The translations under genes and the position numbers were made by a program. Positions 16,435 to 26,600 of a stretch of 64,000 nt of DNA are shown here, piece by piece (the first letter of the stretch is position 1; each line of letters starts with the position of its first letter). Where the stretch lies: NCBI GenBank assembly GCA_965230605.1, contig CBDDLD010000004.1, positions 3,038,001 to 3,102,000 on the forward strand, read 5' to 3'. The notes below the pieces were generated by a model, which saw only the letters and a program-made list of their open reading frames with translations, was not told the origin of the DNA and searched no databases. The DNA comes from CBDDLD01 sp965230605. GTDB taxonomy: Bacteria; Bacteroidota; Bacteroidia; Flavobacteriales; Flavobacteriaceae.

Positions 16435-16926
16435 ATGACTACAGAAGCATTATTCGATGTATTGACAAATAATCAGGGAAAATCATTGATTTTCGAATAT
16501 CAACCTCAGCATTATGTCGCTCCTAACTATCACATTACTGAAGTAAAACACATTTCGGTAGACTCTGTGGATTGTGGTGCTCGCACAGACCAATGGAACG
16601 AGACCATTATCCAATTATACGAAAGTTCAATAGAATCCGATGTAAAAAGCTACATGTCTGGCTATAAAGCACTAAGTATCCTTAAAAAGGTAGGTAAGCT
16701 AAAGCCTTATGACTTAGCATCTGAAGTGAAGTTTGAATATAGCAACCCTAACTTTCATAAGTCTCAGTTAATTGTTAACGATTACGAAATACAAAACAAC
16801 AACTTAATTCTTAAGTTAGCTTCTGAAAAAACGGACTGTAAAGCTAAAGATGCTTGCGGTATTCCGGAAGACAAAAACGTATCTCAAGAAGCTACGTGTT
16901 GTACACCAGGAAGTGGTTGTTGTTAA
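16435..16926 (+). CDS. DUF6428 family protein, Cys-rich tail, arsenic-linked
   Basis: 163 residues. The N-terminal part (PNYHITEVKHISVDSVDCGA) is typical of DUF6428 proteins that accompany ars genes. The C-terminal 35 residues hold a cluster of Cys (KTDCKAKDACGIP, then ATCCTPGSGCC) that looks suited to bind a thiophilic metal or metalloid. Function is not established; a role in arsenite handling is inference from the operon and the cysteines. It starts 16 bases after arsR. Confidence 0.78.
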   Translation: MTTEALFDVLTNNQGKSLIFEYQPQHYVAPNYHITEVKHISVDSVDCGARTDQWNETIIQLYESSIESDVKSYMSGYKALSILKKVGKLKPYDLASEVKFEYSNPNFHKSQLIVNDYEIQNNNLILKLASEKTDCKAKDACGIPEDKNVSQEATCCTPGSGCC

Positions 16927-16942
16927 TTATAAACCCAAATTT

Positions 16943-17383
16943 ATGAGTGATAAAAAAAACGTTTTAGTATTATGTACCGGTAATTCTTGCCGAAGTCAGA
17001 TGGCACATGGTTATCTTAATCACTTTGCTAATGATTATGCTAACATATATAGTGCGGGTGTTGAAACTCATGGTTTAAACCCAGGAGCAATTCTTATAAT
17101 GAAAGACGATAATATTGACATTTCTAATCATACATCTAATCATGTTGATGAGTACAGTAATGTAGATTTCGATTACATTATTACGGTATGCGATCATGCT
17201 AATGAGAATTGTCCGTTTATCCCTAGTAAAAATGCTAAGCGATTACATCATAACTTTTTTGACCCTTCTAAGGTAGAAGGCACTGATGATGAAAAATACG
17301 ATGCCTTTCTAAAAGCTAGAAACGAGATTAAGGCATACTTTAAGGCCTTTGCAGAAGATTATTTACTGGTTACTAACCCGTAA
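16943..17383 (+). CDS. arsC: Thioredoxin-type arsenate reductase (LMW-phosphatase family)
   Basis: 146 residues. Reduces arsenate to arsenite. The phosphatase-like loop CTGNSCR (Cys11-X5-Arg17) is followed by Cys83 and Cys90 in TVCDHANENCPF, matching the Cys10/82/89 relay of Gram-positive type ArsC. I start at ATG 16943 (MSDKKNVLVLC); the longer frame from 16850 lies inside the DUF6428 gene. The 3' end overlaps the convergent CarboxypepD_reg gene by 25 bases. No arsB, acr3 or arsM follows, so the operon appears to end here. Confidence 0.9.
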   Translation: MSDKKNVLVLCTGNSCRSQMAHGYLNHFANDYANIYSAGVETHGLNPGAILIMKDDNIDISNHTSNHVDEYSNVDFDYIITVCDHANENCPFIPSKNAKRLHHNFFDPSKVEGTDDEKYDAFLKARNEIKAYFKAFAEDYLLVTNP

Positions 17384-18378
17384 TCAGAAGGCAAAGAGTC
17401 ACCAATACGCTTATCGCCCATGACACCGCTGAAATATACCCCAGCTATAGGTGCATAATTGCCATATTTATCTATATAAAAAGGCACATTAGAGATAATG
17501 CGCGTTTGATCTGAATTGTCATATAATATGATGACACTATTTTTAAGTGTCACTTTTTTTAGCTCTGAATCCTCCACATCTTCTACATTAAAATGGGCCC
17601 ATTCGTTGACTCTAAATTTTTTGTAGTAGACCGCGTAGTTTTCATCTTTTAAGTTTTCCTTGTATAATGCTCTCAAAAAATGCTGTGTTGAGCCTATGTA
17701 AGCATCTTCCCTGTTTCTCACAACACTTCTTTTTTCCGATTTATCCAGCGGCTTATAGAATGATGTCCCAGAATATGTAACGGCATGAACCGTATAATTC
17801 AATGTTTTACGGTCTAAATATCGAAACTCGATTTCAAAGTCAATAATATCATATTTAATCTCATATTGAAGTGCTTTATTTTTAACCAGTATAGGCGCTC
17901 TTGCTGAAACAGACAATGTCTCGTCTTGCCCATTATACCTAAGATTAAGAACATCTTCATTTAAGATTTTACATGAATTCGCATATTTAGAATAACCTAA
18001 AAATTCCTTTCTAAATATTCGCAGTTTCTGTCTTCTGGTCAAACCATCATTAGTATTGATGACTACCGTTTCTAATTCATTAACAACTTCTTTAAGTTGA
18101 ATTTTGAAATTATTCTGTTCCCGATAATTAGAAATAATGACGTTTTCATAGCCTAAATAAGAAATCACCAGTGCCGACTGTACAGATGCATTATACTCTA
18201 TGGAAAAGTCCCCTTTTTCATTAGTTGTAGTCCCAATAGTCGTATTATCAAAATAGACGGAAGCTGTTTCAATAGGGCGTCCGGTTTTTGCATCAACTAC
18301 ATTCCCGGTTACAGTTTGTGAATAGGCTACAATAGATAGTAGAAATGTACATAACAATGTAAGGGTATTACTTATCAT
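17359..18378 (-). CDS. Exported CarboxypepD_reg-like domain protein
   Basis: 339 residues with a signal peptide (ISNTLTLLCTFLLSIVAYSQ) then a carboxypeptidase-regulatory-like beta-sandwich at about 22-100 (VTGNVVDAKTGRPIETASVY ... GDFSIEY ... LVISYLGYENV), common at the N-terminus of TonB-dependent receptors and in stand-alone surface proteins of Bacteroidota. The remaining 240 residues match no family I recognise. It overlaps the upstream acyltransferase gene by 11 bases and is the last gene of a four-gene reverse operon. Confidence 0.8.
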   Translation of the reverse strand: MISNTLTLLCTFLLSIVAYSQTVTGNVVDAKTGRPIETASVYFDNTTIGTTTNEKGDFSIEYNASVQSALVISYLGYENVIISNYREQNNFKIQLKEVVNELETVVINTNDGLTRRQKLRIFRKEFLGYSKYANSCKILNEDVLNLRYNGQDETLSVSARAPILVKNKALQYEIKYDIIDFEIEFRYLDRKTLNYTVHAVTYSGTSFYKPLDKSEKRSVVRNREDAYIGSTQHFLRALYKENLKDENYAVYYKKFRVNEWAHFNVEDVEDSELKKVTLKNSVIILYDNSDQTRIISNVPFYIDKYGNYAPIAGVYFSGVMGDKRIGDSLPSDYGLVTSK

Positions 18379-20197
18379 TGTTATCCATAAATTTACGTTC
18401 TAACTCTGCTTGGAATTCTTCCATTACAGGTCTTACAGTACTTTCAGGAAGATCAGCAATCTTAATATACATTAGACCATCTACAGCATTATTAAATAAT
18501 GGATCTACATTAAATGCTACCAGCTTTGCATTCTGCTTTATATATTTCTTTAAAAGCACCGGTAATCTTAGTGCTCCCGGTTCTACCTCATCTATGATCT
18601 TATCAAACTTATTTAAATCAGCCTCTGTAGCATCAAAAACAAAATCTTTGTCTGCGTCCTTTAGCTTTACCTTGAATTCCTTTTTAGGGTGAACATATTG
18701 TGCGACATAAGGATCGTAGTAATGTGACTTCATAAACTCTATCATCAAACTCTTAGAGAAGTTTGAAAACTGGTTACTAATACTTACACCACCAATTAAG
18801 TAATTGTGTTCCGGATGACGCAATGTTGTATGTACTATACCTTTCCAAAGCAAGAATAAAGGCATCGGTTTTTGCTGATACTCTTTAATAATGAAAGCCC
18901 GCCCCATTTCTATAGACTGACTCATCATCTTGTAAAGTTCTGGCTCAAAACGGAATAAATCCTGAAGGTAAAATCCATCTATCCCATACCTTTCAAAAAT
19001 CTTTGCCCCTAGTCCCATTCGGTAAGCTCCCGCGATTAAATTTTTATCATCATCCCAAAGGAACATATGATGGTAATAGGTATCAAACGTATCTAAATCT
19101 ATAGCTTCATTAGTTCCTTCACCGACTTCTCTAAATGTAATTTCTCGCAACCTTCCTATTTCTCTTAACACATTAGGGATTTCATCTGCTGGTGCTAAAA
19201 AGACTTCGTAGTTTTTACTTTTTAATAACCTAAGGTCTTTTACTCGTAGAGCATCCACCTCTTTGATCATAACTTCAGCTTTTACCGGAGTCACAATGCG
19301 TTTCGGAGGTTTCGGCACTTTAAGGCTAGAAGATATATTATCCAGTATCTTAGGTTTATCTTCAAAGGCATTAGATAACATGTAGGTTTTTCGTCTTAAA
19401 AATTCTGAAAAATCTTTAAGGCTTTTATGTTCTTTCTGATCTTTAACAGGTATGGGACGCCCTACTCTAACCTTGATAACTCGACGTTTTTGTGTAAGAA
19501 GTTCAGAGGGCAACTTTGCAGTTCTTAGGGTATCACTAATTTTAGATAAACGGTAAAATAATCGACTGTTCTTGGCATGAAAATAAATAGGAACTACGGG
19601 CACTTCTGCCTTTTGTATTAGCTTCATAGCAGCTTCTTCCCATGGTTTGTCTACAACCAGTTTCCCATCTTTATAAGTAGACACTTCCCCAGCAGGGAAA
19701 ACGCCAAGCGGATGCCCTTCTCGTAAATGAATGATCGCATTTTTAAACCCTGTAATACTACTCTTAGCATCCTTTCGATCTTCAAAAGGATTTACAGGCA
19801 TTATATAAGGTTTAAGTGGCTCAATTCTATGAAGTAAGAAATTTGCAATGATCTTAAAATCGGATCGTTGCTCAATCATCAGCTTTAATAATAGTATTCC
19901 ATCAATTCCGCCTAACGGATGATTTGAGATTGTAATATAAGGGCCTTCCTTAGGAAGACGCTTTAGATCTTCTTCAGGAATTTCGAATTTAATTTGAAAC
20001 TCATCCAGAATACCATCTAAAAACTCAAGATCATTGAGGTGTTTATTTCTATTATAAATCTTATTGAGACTAGATATTTTGAGGACTTTCATCAATATCC
20101 AACCAAAGAAAGTACCAAGAATACCGTACTTATCTGCATTAATTGCTTTAGCCACTTCTTTTGCAGTAACTAATCCGGTTAGAGTTGATTTAGACAT
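18368..20197 (-). CDS. olsF: Bifunctional acyltransferase, OlsF-like (PlsC-type plus GNAT-type domains)
   Basis: 609 residues. The N-terminal half is a lysophospholipid-acyltransferase domain with the NHPLGGID block (His93, Asp99) and the FPAGEVS block; the C-terminal half (about 300-520) is a GNAT/OlsB-like N-acyltransferase (EVFLAPADEIPNVLREIGRL, RYGIDGFYLQDLF). OlsF of Serratia and its homologue in Flavobacterium johnsoniae make ornithine lipids with this domain pair (family knowledge); glycine lipids are an alternative product. Note H-X5-D rather than the canonical H-X4-D. It lies 22 bases behind aspartate kinase. The gene name is tentative. Confidence 0.75.
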   Translation of the reverse strand: MSKSTLTGLVTAKEVAKAINADKYGILGTFFGWILMKVLKISSLNKIYNRNKHLNDLEFLDGILDEFQIKFEIPEEDLKRLPKEGPYITISNHPLGGIDGILLLKLMIEQRSDFKIIANFLLHRIEPLKPYIMPVNPFEDRKDAKSSITGFKNAIIHLREGHPLGVFPAGEVSTYKDGKLVVDKPWEEAAMKLIQKAEVPVVPIYFHAKNSRLFYRLSKISDTLRTAKLPSELLTQKRRVIKVRVGRPIPVKDQKEHKSLKDFSEFLRRKTYMLSNAFEDKPKILDNISSSLKVPKPPKRIVTPVKAEVMIKEVDALRVKDLRLLKSKNYEVFLAPADEIPNVLREIGRLREITFREVGEGTNEAIDLDTFDTYYHHMFLWDDDKNLIAGAYRMGLGAKIFERYGIDGFYLQDLFRFEPELYKMMSQSIEMGRAFIIKEYQQKPMPLFLLWKGIVHTTLRHPEHNYLIGGVSISNQFSNFSKSLMIEFMKSHYYDPYVAQYVHPKKEFKVKLKDADKDFVFDATEADLNKFDKIIDEVEPGALRLPVLLKKYIKQNAKLVAFNVDPLFNNAVDGLMYIKIADLPESTVRPVMEEFQAELERKFMDNNDK

Positions 20198-20218
20198 AAA
20201 ACAAATGTAGTAAAATGT

Positions 20219-21469
20219 TTACTTAGTTACGATTTGAACGGTTTCTTGAGTTAACTGCTTCAATAAGACCGTTTTATCAGCTTCAAGATCTTTAATGGCA
20301 TTTAGATTAAAGTGTCTTATAGTATATAGACTCACATTTTCGTAACATGTTACTTTAAATTTAGCTTTTAAATGCTGTAATAATTTTTCTAAGTTATTAT
20401 AGATATTATCTACACATACTGAAAAGCTAATAGCAGAGTTTTGAATAACATCTACTTTCATTTTATAATGATGCAATAACTTAAAGATTTCACTAATATT
20501 ATCTTCAACTATATATGAGAAATCTAATGATGATAAGGAGATTAAGACCTGATCTTTCTTCACTATAAAACACGGAATTTCTGGCTCTAATGTTTTTCCT
20601 TTACCGACACAAGTGCCTGGTTCTTCAGGGTTAACAAAAGATTTTACAAATAATGGGATTTCCTTGCGCTGTAATGGCTGAAGTGTCTTAGGGTGAATAA
20701 CGGAGGCTCCATAAAATGCTAGTTCTATGGCTTCCCTATAAGAGATTTGATAGAGTAATTGTGCATTTTCAAAATAACGCGGGTCTGCATTAAGAACTCC
20801 GGGGACATCTTTCCATATAGTCACGCCTTGTGCATTTAAGCAATAGGCAAATATAGCGGCTGTGTAATCACTCCCCTCTCTGCCAAGTGATGTGGTGAAG
20901 TTATTTGCATCACTACCTAAAAATCCTTGTGTAATATTTAAAACCGAACGGTTTAAATTTGATGCGATCTTCTCTTGCGTAAGGTCCCAGTCTACATTAG
21001 CTCGCCTGTAATAATTGTCTGTTTTAATGAACTCTCTTACATCGATCCAATTATTATGCATCCCTATATCATTTAGATAATGGCTAATAATAGTCGTGGA
21101 AATCAACTCTCCAAATCCAATGGTTTGATCGTAGACATAATTATAGTCTGGTGACTTATTACGGTCAAAGAAAATACTGAGTTCTTCAAAAAACATACGA
21201 ACCTTGTCAAAGATGACATGTTGTTTATTCTCAAACAGATTATTAAGAATCTTATGGTGGTACTCCTTTACTTCTTGAAGCGCATTTGGAAATTCAGTTT
21301 TATCTTCAAAATAATTCTTAATTACCTTTTCCATGGCATTAGTAGTCTTTCCCATTGCTGAAACCACAACTAATGTTTCTTTATGTCCTACCTTTTGAAG
21401 TACTGTCGCTAAATTTTTTACACCATCAGCATCTTTTACTGAAGCGCCCCCAAATTTGAAAACTCTCAT
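20219..21469 (-). CDS. lysC: Aspartate kinase (monofunctional)
   Basis: 416 residues. Phosphorylates aspartate, the first step to lysine, threonine, methionine and diaminopimelate. The N-terminal KFGGASVKDA motif and the SLGREGSDYTAA motif define the amino-acid kinase fold; the last 110 residues form an ACT-like regulatory part (QVLISLSSLDFSYIV). Its start overlaps the upstream GNAT stop by 4 bases. Which of the Bacteroidota aspartate kinase paralogues this is cannot be told from the sequence alone. Confidence 0.92.
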   Translation of the reverse strand: MRVFKFGGASVKDADGVKNLATVLQKVGHKETLVVVSAMGKTTNAMEKVIKNYFEDKTEFPNALQEVKEYHHKILNNLFENKQHVIFDKVRMFFEELSIFFDRNKSPDYNYVYDQTIGFGELISTTIISHYLNDIGMHNNWIDVREFIKTDNYYRRANVDWDLTQEKIASNLNRSVLNITQGFLGSDANNFTTSLGREGSDYTAAIFAYCLNAQGVTIWKDVPGVLNADPRYFENAQLLYQISYREAIELAFYGASVIHPKTLQPLQRKEIPLFVKSFVNPEEPGTCVGKGKTLEPEIPCFIVKKDQVLISLSSLDFSYIVEDNISEIFKLLHHYKMKVDVIQNSAISFSVCVDNIYNNLEKLLQHLKAKFKVTCYENVSLYTIRHFNLNAIKDLEADKTVLLKQLTQETVQIVTK

Positions 21470-21942
21470 ACTTTGTTAATTATATAATTCTTTATCCCTG
21501 TTTCATTAAGCTGAACCACATCCCAATCGCGCATTACCTTAGCACCTTTACTTTCATAAAATTTTATTGCCGGTTCATTCCAATCTAAAACCTCCCAACT
21601 AATGCGTTTTACCCCTAGAGACTTCCCGTAAGTTACAACCGCATCTAGTAGTAATGTTCCAATACCTTTCCCTCTAGAGGTCTTATCTACAATAAGATCT
21701 TCTAGATGTAGCACCTCTCCTTTCCATGTCGAGTATCGGTTATATACCAAAGCCATTCCTTCGATCTTAGCATTATCTTCAGCTACAAAACATGAGAATT
21801 TAGGTGCTTCTCCAAACCCATCGCGTTTAAGGTCTTCAATAGTAACCTCAACTTCATGAGGTTCTTTTTCAAATTCTGCCAATGCATTAATAAGTTCTAA
21901 AACCCTTGGCATGTCTTCAACTGTAGCTTCTCTGATTCTCAT
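21466..21942 (-). CDS. GNAT family N-acetyltransferase
   Basis: 158 residues with the acetyl-CoA binding motif A (LIVDKTSRGKGIGTLLLDAV) and the SWEVLDWNEPAIKFYESKG motif typical of diamine/spermidine acetyltransferase-like GNATs. Substrate not determined. It is the first gene of the reverse operon and has a strong promoter. Confidence 0.88.
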   Translation of the reverse strand: MRIREATVEDMPRVLELINALAEFEKEPHEVEVTIEDLKRDGFGEAPKFSCFVAEDNAKIEGMALVYNRYSTWKGEVLHLEDLIVDKTSRGKGIGTLLLDAVVTYGKSLGVKRISWEVLDWNEPAIKFYESKGAKVMRDWDVVQLNETGIKNYIINKV

Positions 21943-21968
21943 CGGTCTTAAAATAGAAAAAAGTGGTT

Positions 21969-22000
21969 CAAAGATAATCTAATCTTGTTGCAAATGACAA
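21969..22000 (-). promoter_or_regulatory. Promoter of the GNAT-aspartate kinase operon
   Basis: Reading on the reverse strand: TTG (22000-21998), 21 bases, TATCTTTG (21976-21969), then 26 bases to the ATG at 21942. A full Bacteroidota consensus match. Confidence 0.65.
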
Positions 22001-22075
22001 TAGATTTAAAACACGAAAACGTTATAGTTTGTTAAAAAATCCGATATTTGTACGCAAATTATCAACCTTTTCTCA

Positions 22076-23080
22076 ATGTCTCAAAGAAATCAAACACTTG
22101 GTGAATTCATTATTGAAAATCAGTCGTCTTTCAAATATACTTCTGGTGAACTATCAAGGCTTATTAACTCTATTCGTTTAGCCGCAAAAGTGGTAAATCA
22201 TGAAGTAAATAAAGCAGGACTCGTAGACATTATTGGAGCTGCCGGAGAAACCAATGTACAAGGAGAAGATCAGCAAAAACTTGATGTTTATGCTAATGAG
22301 AAGTTTATTCAGACATTGACCAACCGTAATATCGTTTGTGGTATTGCCAGTGAGGAAGAGGATGATTTTATTTCTATTAATAGTCAGGATGAAAATCATC
22401 AGAATAAGTATGTGGTTCTTATAGATCCTTTGGATGGTTCTTCTAATATCGATGTCAATGTTTCTGTGGGGACTATCTTTTCTATTTACAGGCGTGTTAC
22501 ACCTGTAGGTACACCTGTAACTATTGATGATTTTTTACAGAAAGGAAGTATGCAGGTCGCTGCAGGTTATATTATTTATGGAACCTCAACCATGTTGGTA
22601 TACACTACAGGGCATGGTGTGAATGGTTTCACTTTAAACCCTGCTATAGGATCTTATTACTTATCGCATCCCAATATGCAGTTCCCAGAAGATGGTAGAA
22701 TATATTCTGTAAATGAAGGGAACTATATTCATTTCCCTAAAGGAATTAAAGATTATATCAAGTACTGTCAAATGGAAGAAGGTGATCGTCCTTATACTTC
22801 AAGATATATTGGATCTTTAGTTTCCGATTTTCATAGAAATATGATCAAGGGTGGTATTTACATGTATCCAAAAAGTTCTAAAAACGAAAACGGGAAATTA
22901 CGTTTGTTGTATGAGTGCAACCCGATGGCATTCTTGGCAGAACAAGCCAACGGTAAAGCCAGTGATGGGTTTGAACGTATTTTAGACATTGAGCCTACAG
23001 AATTGCATCAGCGCGTCCCATTTATTTGCGGCAGCAAAAATATGGTAGAAAAAGCAGAGGAATTTATGCGCAATGCATAA
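22076..23080 (+). CDS. fbp: Class I fructose-1,6-bisphosphatase
   Basis: 334 residues. Hydrolyses fructose 1,6-bisphosphate in gluconeogenesis. The metal site DPLDGSSNID starts at residue 117, preceded by the conserved ASEEEDD acidic segment; KYIGSLVSDFHRN-like and GKLRLLYECNPMAFLAEQANG active-site segments are present near the C-terminus. Normal length. A one-mismatch -7 (GATATTTG, 22043-22050) lies 25 bases upstream of the start. Confidence 0.97.
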   Translation: MSQRNQTLGEFIIENQSSFKYTSGELSRLINSIRLAAKVVNHEVNKAGLVDIIGAAGETNVQGEDQQKLDVYANEKFIQTLTNRNIVCGIASEEEDDFISINSQDENHQNKYVVLIDPLDGSSNIDVNVSVGTIFSIYRRVTPVGTPVTIDDFLQKGSMQVAAGYIIYGTSTMLVYTTGHGVNGFTLNPAIGSYYLSHPNMQFPEDGRIYSVNEGNYIHFPKGIKDYIKYCQMEEGDRPYTSRYIGSLVSDFHRNMIKGGIYMYPKSSKNENGKLRLLYECNPMAFLAEQANGKASDGFERILDIEPTELHQRVPFICGSKNMVEKAEEFMRNA

Positions 23081-23112
23081 AAAAAGCGACTCCAATACAG
23101 AATCGCTTTATA
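23081..23112. terminator. Bidirectional terminator between fbp and the TerB-like gene
   Basis: AAAGCGA (23083-23089) pairs with TCGCTTT (23103-23109), flanked by A residues on the left and T-rich sequence on the right. It lies between two convergent genes and could serve both. Confidence 0.6.
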
Positions 23113-23132
23113 CTATTTACTGAATCATTTAG

Positions 23133-23564
23133 TTATTGATTCATTGTTTTCATTTTCTCTGTAAACTCATCTAAGTCTACTTCATAATGTACTAATGTTA
23201 ATGCTTTATCTGCAATATACTTTACATTATCCGGGTTAAACCCTAAGCCAACACATATCTTTTCTAAAAGACGTACTTGATCTTCACCTTCAATATGGTC
23301 TGCCCATACCATACGTGCTAAATCATACAATCTTCCTAATCTTGTGTCATACGATAAAGGCGCGTTAACCGGATGGGTGTTGTAATCTTTTAGAATTTCT
23401 TGATAATCGTGATCTGCGATATCTAATCGTGTAGCTAGTCGGTCTAAAAACGCTTTCTCGGCATCATTAATAACACCATCACTCATAGCAACTCTAACAA
23501 TTGCAGCAAAGTGATCTTGATTACGCTTTTTGAATCCACTTTCAAATAAATCTGAGAATGACAT
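23133..23564 (-). CDS. TerB-like (tellurite-resistance fold) protein
   Basis: 143 residues. Starts MSFSDLFESGFKKRNQDHFA and contains the TerB-type helical segment AAIVRVAMSDGVINDAEKAF with its acidic metal-binding pattern. The family's cellular role in Bacteroidota is not established; the fold alone does not show tellurite resistance. I start at 23564: a longer frame from 23615 overlaps a TATATTTG -7 element, and MSFSDLF is the usual N-terminus as I recall it. Confidence 0.82.
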   Translation of the reverse strand: MSFSDLFESGFKKRNQDHFAAIVRVAMSDGVINDAEKAFLDRLATRLDIADHDYQEILKDYNTHPVNAPLSYDTRLGRLYDLARMVWADHIEGEDQVRLLEKICVGLGFNPDNVKYIADKALTLVHYEVDLDEFTEKMKTMNQ

Positions 23565-23584
23565 ATACTGATTTTTAAGTGGTG

Positions 23585-23592
23585 CAAATATA
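23585..23592 (-). promoter_or_regulatory. -7 element for the TerB-like gene
   Basis: Reverse-strand TATATTTG, exact TAnnTTTG, 20 bases before the ATG at 23564. It faces away from the mfd promoter; the two -7 elements are 43 bases apart, so their -33 regions interleave. Confidence 0.5.
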
Positions 23593-23635
23593 GCTCTATT
23601 AATAGTTTTTTCCATGGACTAATCTTCAAAAATTT

Positions 23636-23643
23636 TATATTTG
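23636..23643 (+). promoter_or_regulatory. -7 element for mfd
   Basis: TATATTTG, exact TAnnTTTG, 19 bases before the GTG start at 23663. No TTG is present at -33. Confidence 0.5.
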
Positions 23644-23662
23644 CAATCTCAATAAAACTTAC

Positions 23663-26600
23663 GTGAGCAAAACCCATATTTCGCAAACGTATTTACAGAC
23701 TTTGCAACTGCAAAATCTGCAGAATTCTATTACCCAAACTGAAAACAAAGTCCATTTAAAAGGACTCGTGGGATCTTCACTCTCCTTTGCAATTGCAGAA
23801 GCATTTAAATTGGCTGAACGTCCATTTTTAGTGGTCTTTAATGATAAAGAAGAAGCGGCTTATTATCTAAATGATCTAGAGCAACTTCTCAACACTAAAG
23901 ACGTCCTCTTTTATCCGGGAAGTTATAGGAGACCCTACCAAATAGAAGAAACCAATAATGCAAATGTGCTCTTAAGAGCTGAAGTTCTTAATAGGATTAA
24001 CTCACGCAAAAAACCGGCACTCATTGTTACCTACCCTGATGCTCTATTTGAGAAGGTCGTCACCAAGCGTGAACTCGAAAGAAATACACTTAAAATTTCT
24101 ATTGGAGATGAGTTAAGTATAGACTTCGTCAATGAAGTACTTTTTGATTATAAATTTAAGCGTGTCGATTTTGTTACTGAGCCCGGAGATTTTTCAGTGC
24201 GTGGTGGTATTGTAGATGTATTCTCTTACTCTAATGATGAACCCTATCGTATTGAATTCTTCGGTGATGAAGTGGATAGCATTAGAACCTTTGATGTAGA
24301 AACGCAACTGTCTACTGATCAAATAAAAAAAGTTAGCATTATCCCTAATGTTGCTAACAAGTTTATTGAGGAAAAACGTGAGAGTTTCTTAAAATACATT
24401 GCTTCAAGAACGGTATTATTCTTAAAAAATGCTGAAATACTATTTCCTAGGATTGATGATTTCTATAATAAAGCTGTAGAAGCTTTTAATGAGCTCTCTG
24501 AAACTATAAATCATGCATCCCCTGATGAATTATTCTGTAATTCAGAACTATTGAAACGTCAATTCCTAGATTATCCGGTAGTCGAATTTGGGCCCTCTGC
24601 TATTCTCAGTTCAGAAACGATTAATTTCCAAATCCAACCTCAACCTTCATTCAATAAACAATTTGAAGTATTGATTAATAATTTGAATGAGAACCATCAT
24701 CATGGCATTAAAAATTTCATTGCATGCATAAGTGAGCAGCAAGCCAAACGTTTTCATGATATTTTTGAGGATATTGATAAAGAGGTACACTACCAAACCA
24801 TAGTGCTTCCCTTATATCAAGGCTTTATTGACAGTGAACATAAAATAGCTGTCTACACCGACCATCAGATTTTTGATCGTTACCATAAGTTTCACCTTAA
24901 AAATGGTTATGCTAAAAAGCAAGCCATTACCTTAAAGGAGTTGACCAGTTTAGAAATTGGAGATTACGTCACACACATAGATCATGGTATTGGTAAGTTT
25001 GGTGGGCTCCAAAAAATTGATGTCGAAGGCAAAAAACAAGAAGCCATAAAGTTGGTGTATGGAGAGCGTGATGTTTTGTATCTGAGTATTCATTCACTTC
25101 ATAAGATTACTAAGTACAATGGAAAAGACGGGAAGCCTCCTAAAATATATAAGCTAGGTAGTAAAGCCTGGAAAAACTTAAAACAAAAGACAAAGTCAAG
25201 AGTTAAAGAAATTGCGTTCAGTCTGATTCAGCTTTATGCCAAACGTAAATTGAAAAAAGGCTTTCAATATGCTCCTGATAGTTATATGCAACACGAACTT
25301 GAAGCTTCTTTCATTTATGAAGACACCCCAGATCAATCTTCATCTACTGCTGATATTAAAGCAGATATGGAGAGCGACCGCCCCATGGACCGATTGGTAT
25401 GTGGCGATGTTGGATTTGGTAAAACAGAAGTTGCTATTAGAGCAGCTTTTAAAGCCGTAGATAATGGTAAACAAGTTGCAATATTAGTACCGACTACCAT
25501 TTTGGCCTATCAACATTTTAGAACCTTTAGCCAACGTCTTAAAGATTTTCCGGTCACTGTGGATTATATCAACCGATTCAGAACTGCCAAACAAAAACGT
25601 GAAACGCTTGAAGGCCTAAAAACTGGTGCGGTAGATATCATCATAGGTACGCATCAGCTTGCTAACAAAAATGTTGTTTTTAAAGATTTAGGATTACTTA
25701 TTGTAGATGAAGAACAGAAATTTGGTGTGGCTGTTAAAGAGAAATTAAAGACCATCAAAGAAAATGTGGATGTCTTAACACTCACAGCAACGCCTATACC
25801 AAGAACGTTACAGTTTAGCCTTATGGCTGCTAGGGACTTATCGGTCATTAATACACCGCCTCCTAACCGTTATCCAATAGAGAGTCGAGTTATTCGATTT
25901 AGTGAGGATGTAATCAGGGATGCCGTTAGCTATGAAATTCAGCGTGGTGGGCAGGTGTTTTTTGTTCATAATAGAATTGAGAACATTAAAGAGGTGGCCG
26001 GAATGATTCAACGTCTTGTTCCTGATGCTAAAATTGGTATTGGTCATGGGCAAATGGAGGGTAAAAAGTTAGAAAAATTAATGCTGGCTTTTATGAATGG
26101 TGAGTTTGATGTGTTAGTAAGTACTACCATCATTGAAAGTGGCTTAGATGTCCCTAATGCGAATACTATATTCATAAACAACGCTAATAATTTTGGGCTA
26201 AGCGACTTGCACCAAATGCGTGGTCGTGTGGGACGAAGTAATAAAAAGGCGTTTTGTTATTTCATTACACCAGAATATTCTGCCATGACTACTGATGCCC
26301 GAAAGCGTATCACAGCTTTAGAACAATACACAGAGTTGGGGAGTGGGTTTAATATAGCCATGAAAGATCTAGAAATAAGAGGTGCTGGAGATCTTCTAGG
26401 TGGTGAACAAAGTGGTTTTATTAATGAGATCGGATTTGATACTTACCAGAAAATTCTAAATGAAGCCATAGAAGAGCTCAAGGAAAATGAATTTGCTGAA
26501 CTCTATAAAGATACCGGTAAACCAAAACAGTTTGTAAAAGATATTACCATTGATACTGATTTTGAATTGTTGTTCCCGGATGATTATGTCAATAATATCT

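Noticed and set aside
16850..16942. Longer ArsC from 16850
   Set aside because: The extra part lies inside the DUF6428 gene; the ATG at 16943 gives the normal ArsC N-terminus.
23565..23686. Longer TerB-like protein and a second reverse frame from 23686
   Set aside because: A -7 element lies in the extension, and the second frame is a shadow of the mfd start region.
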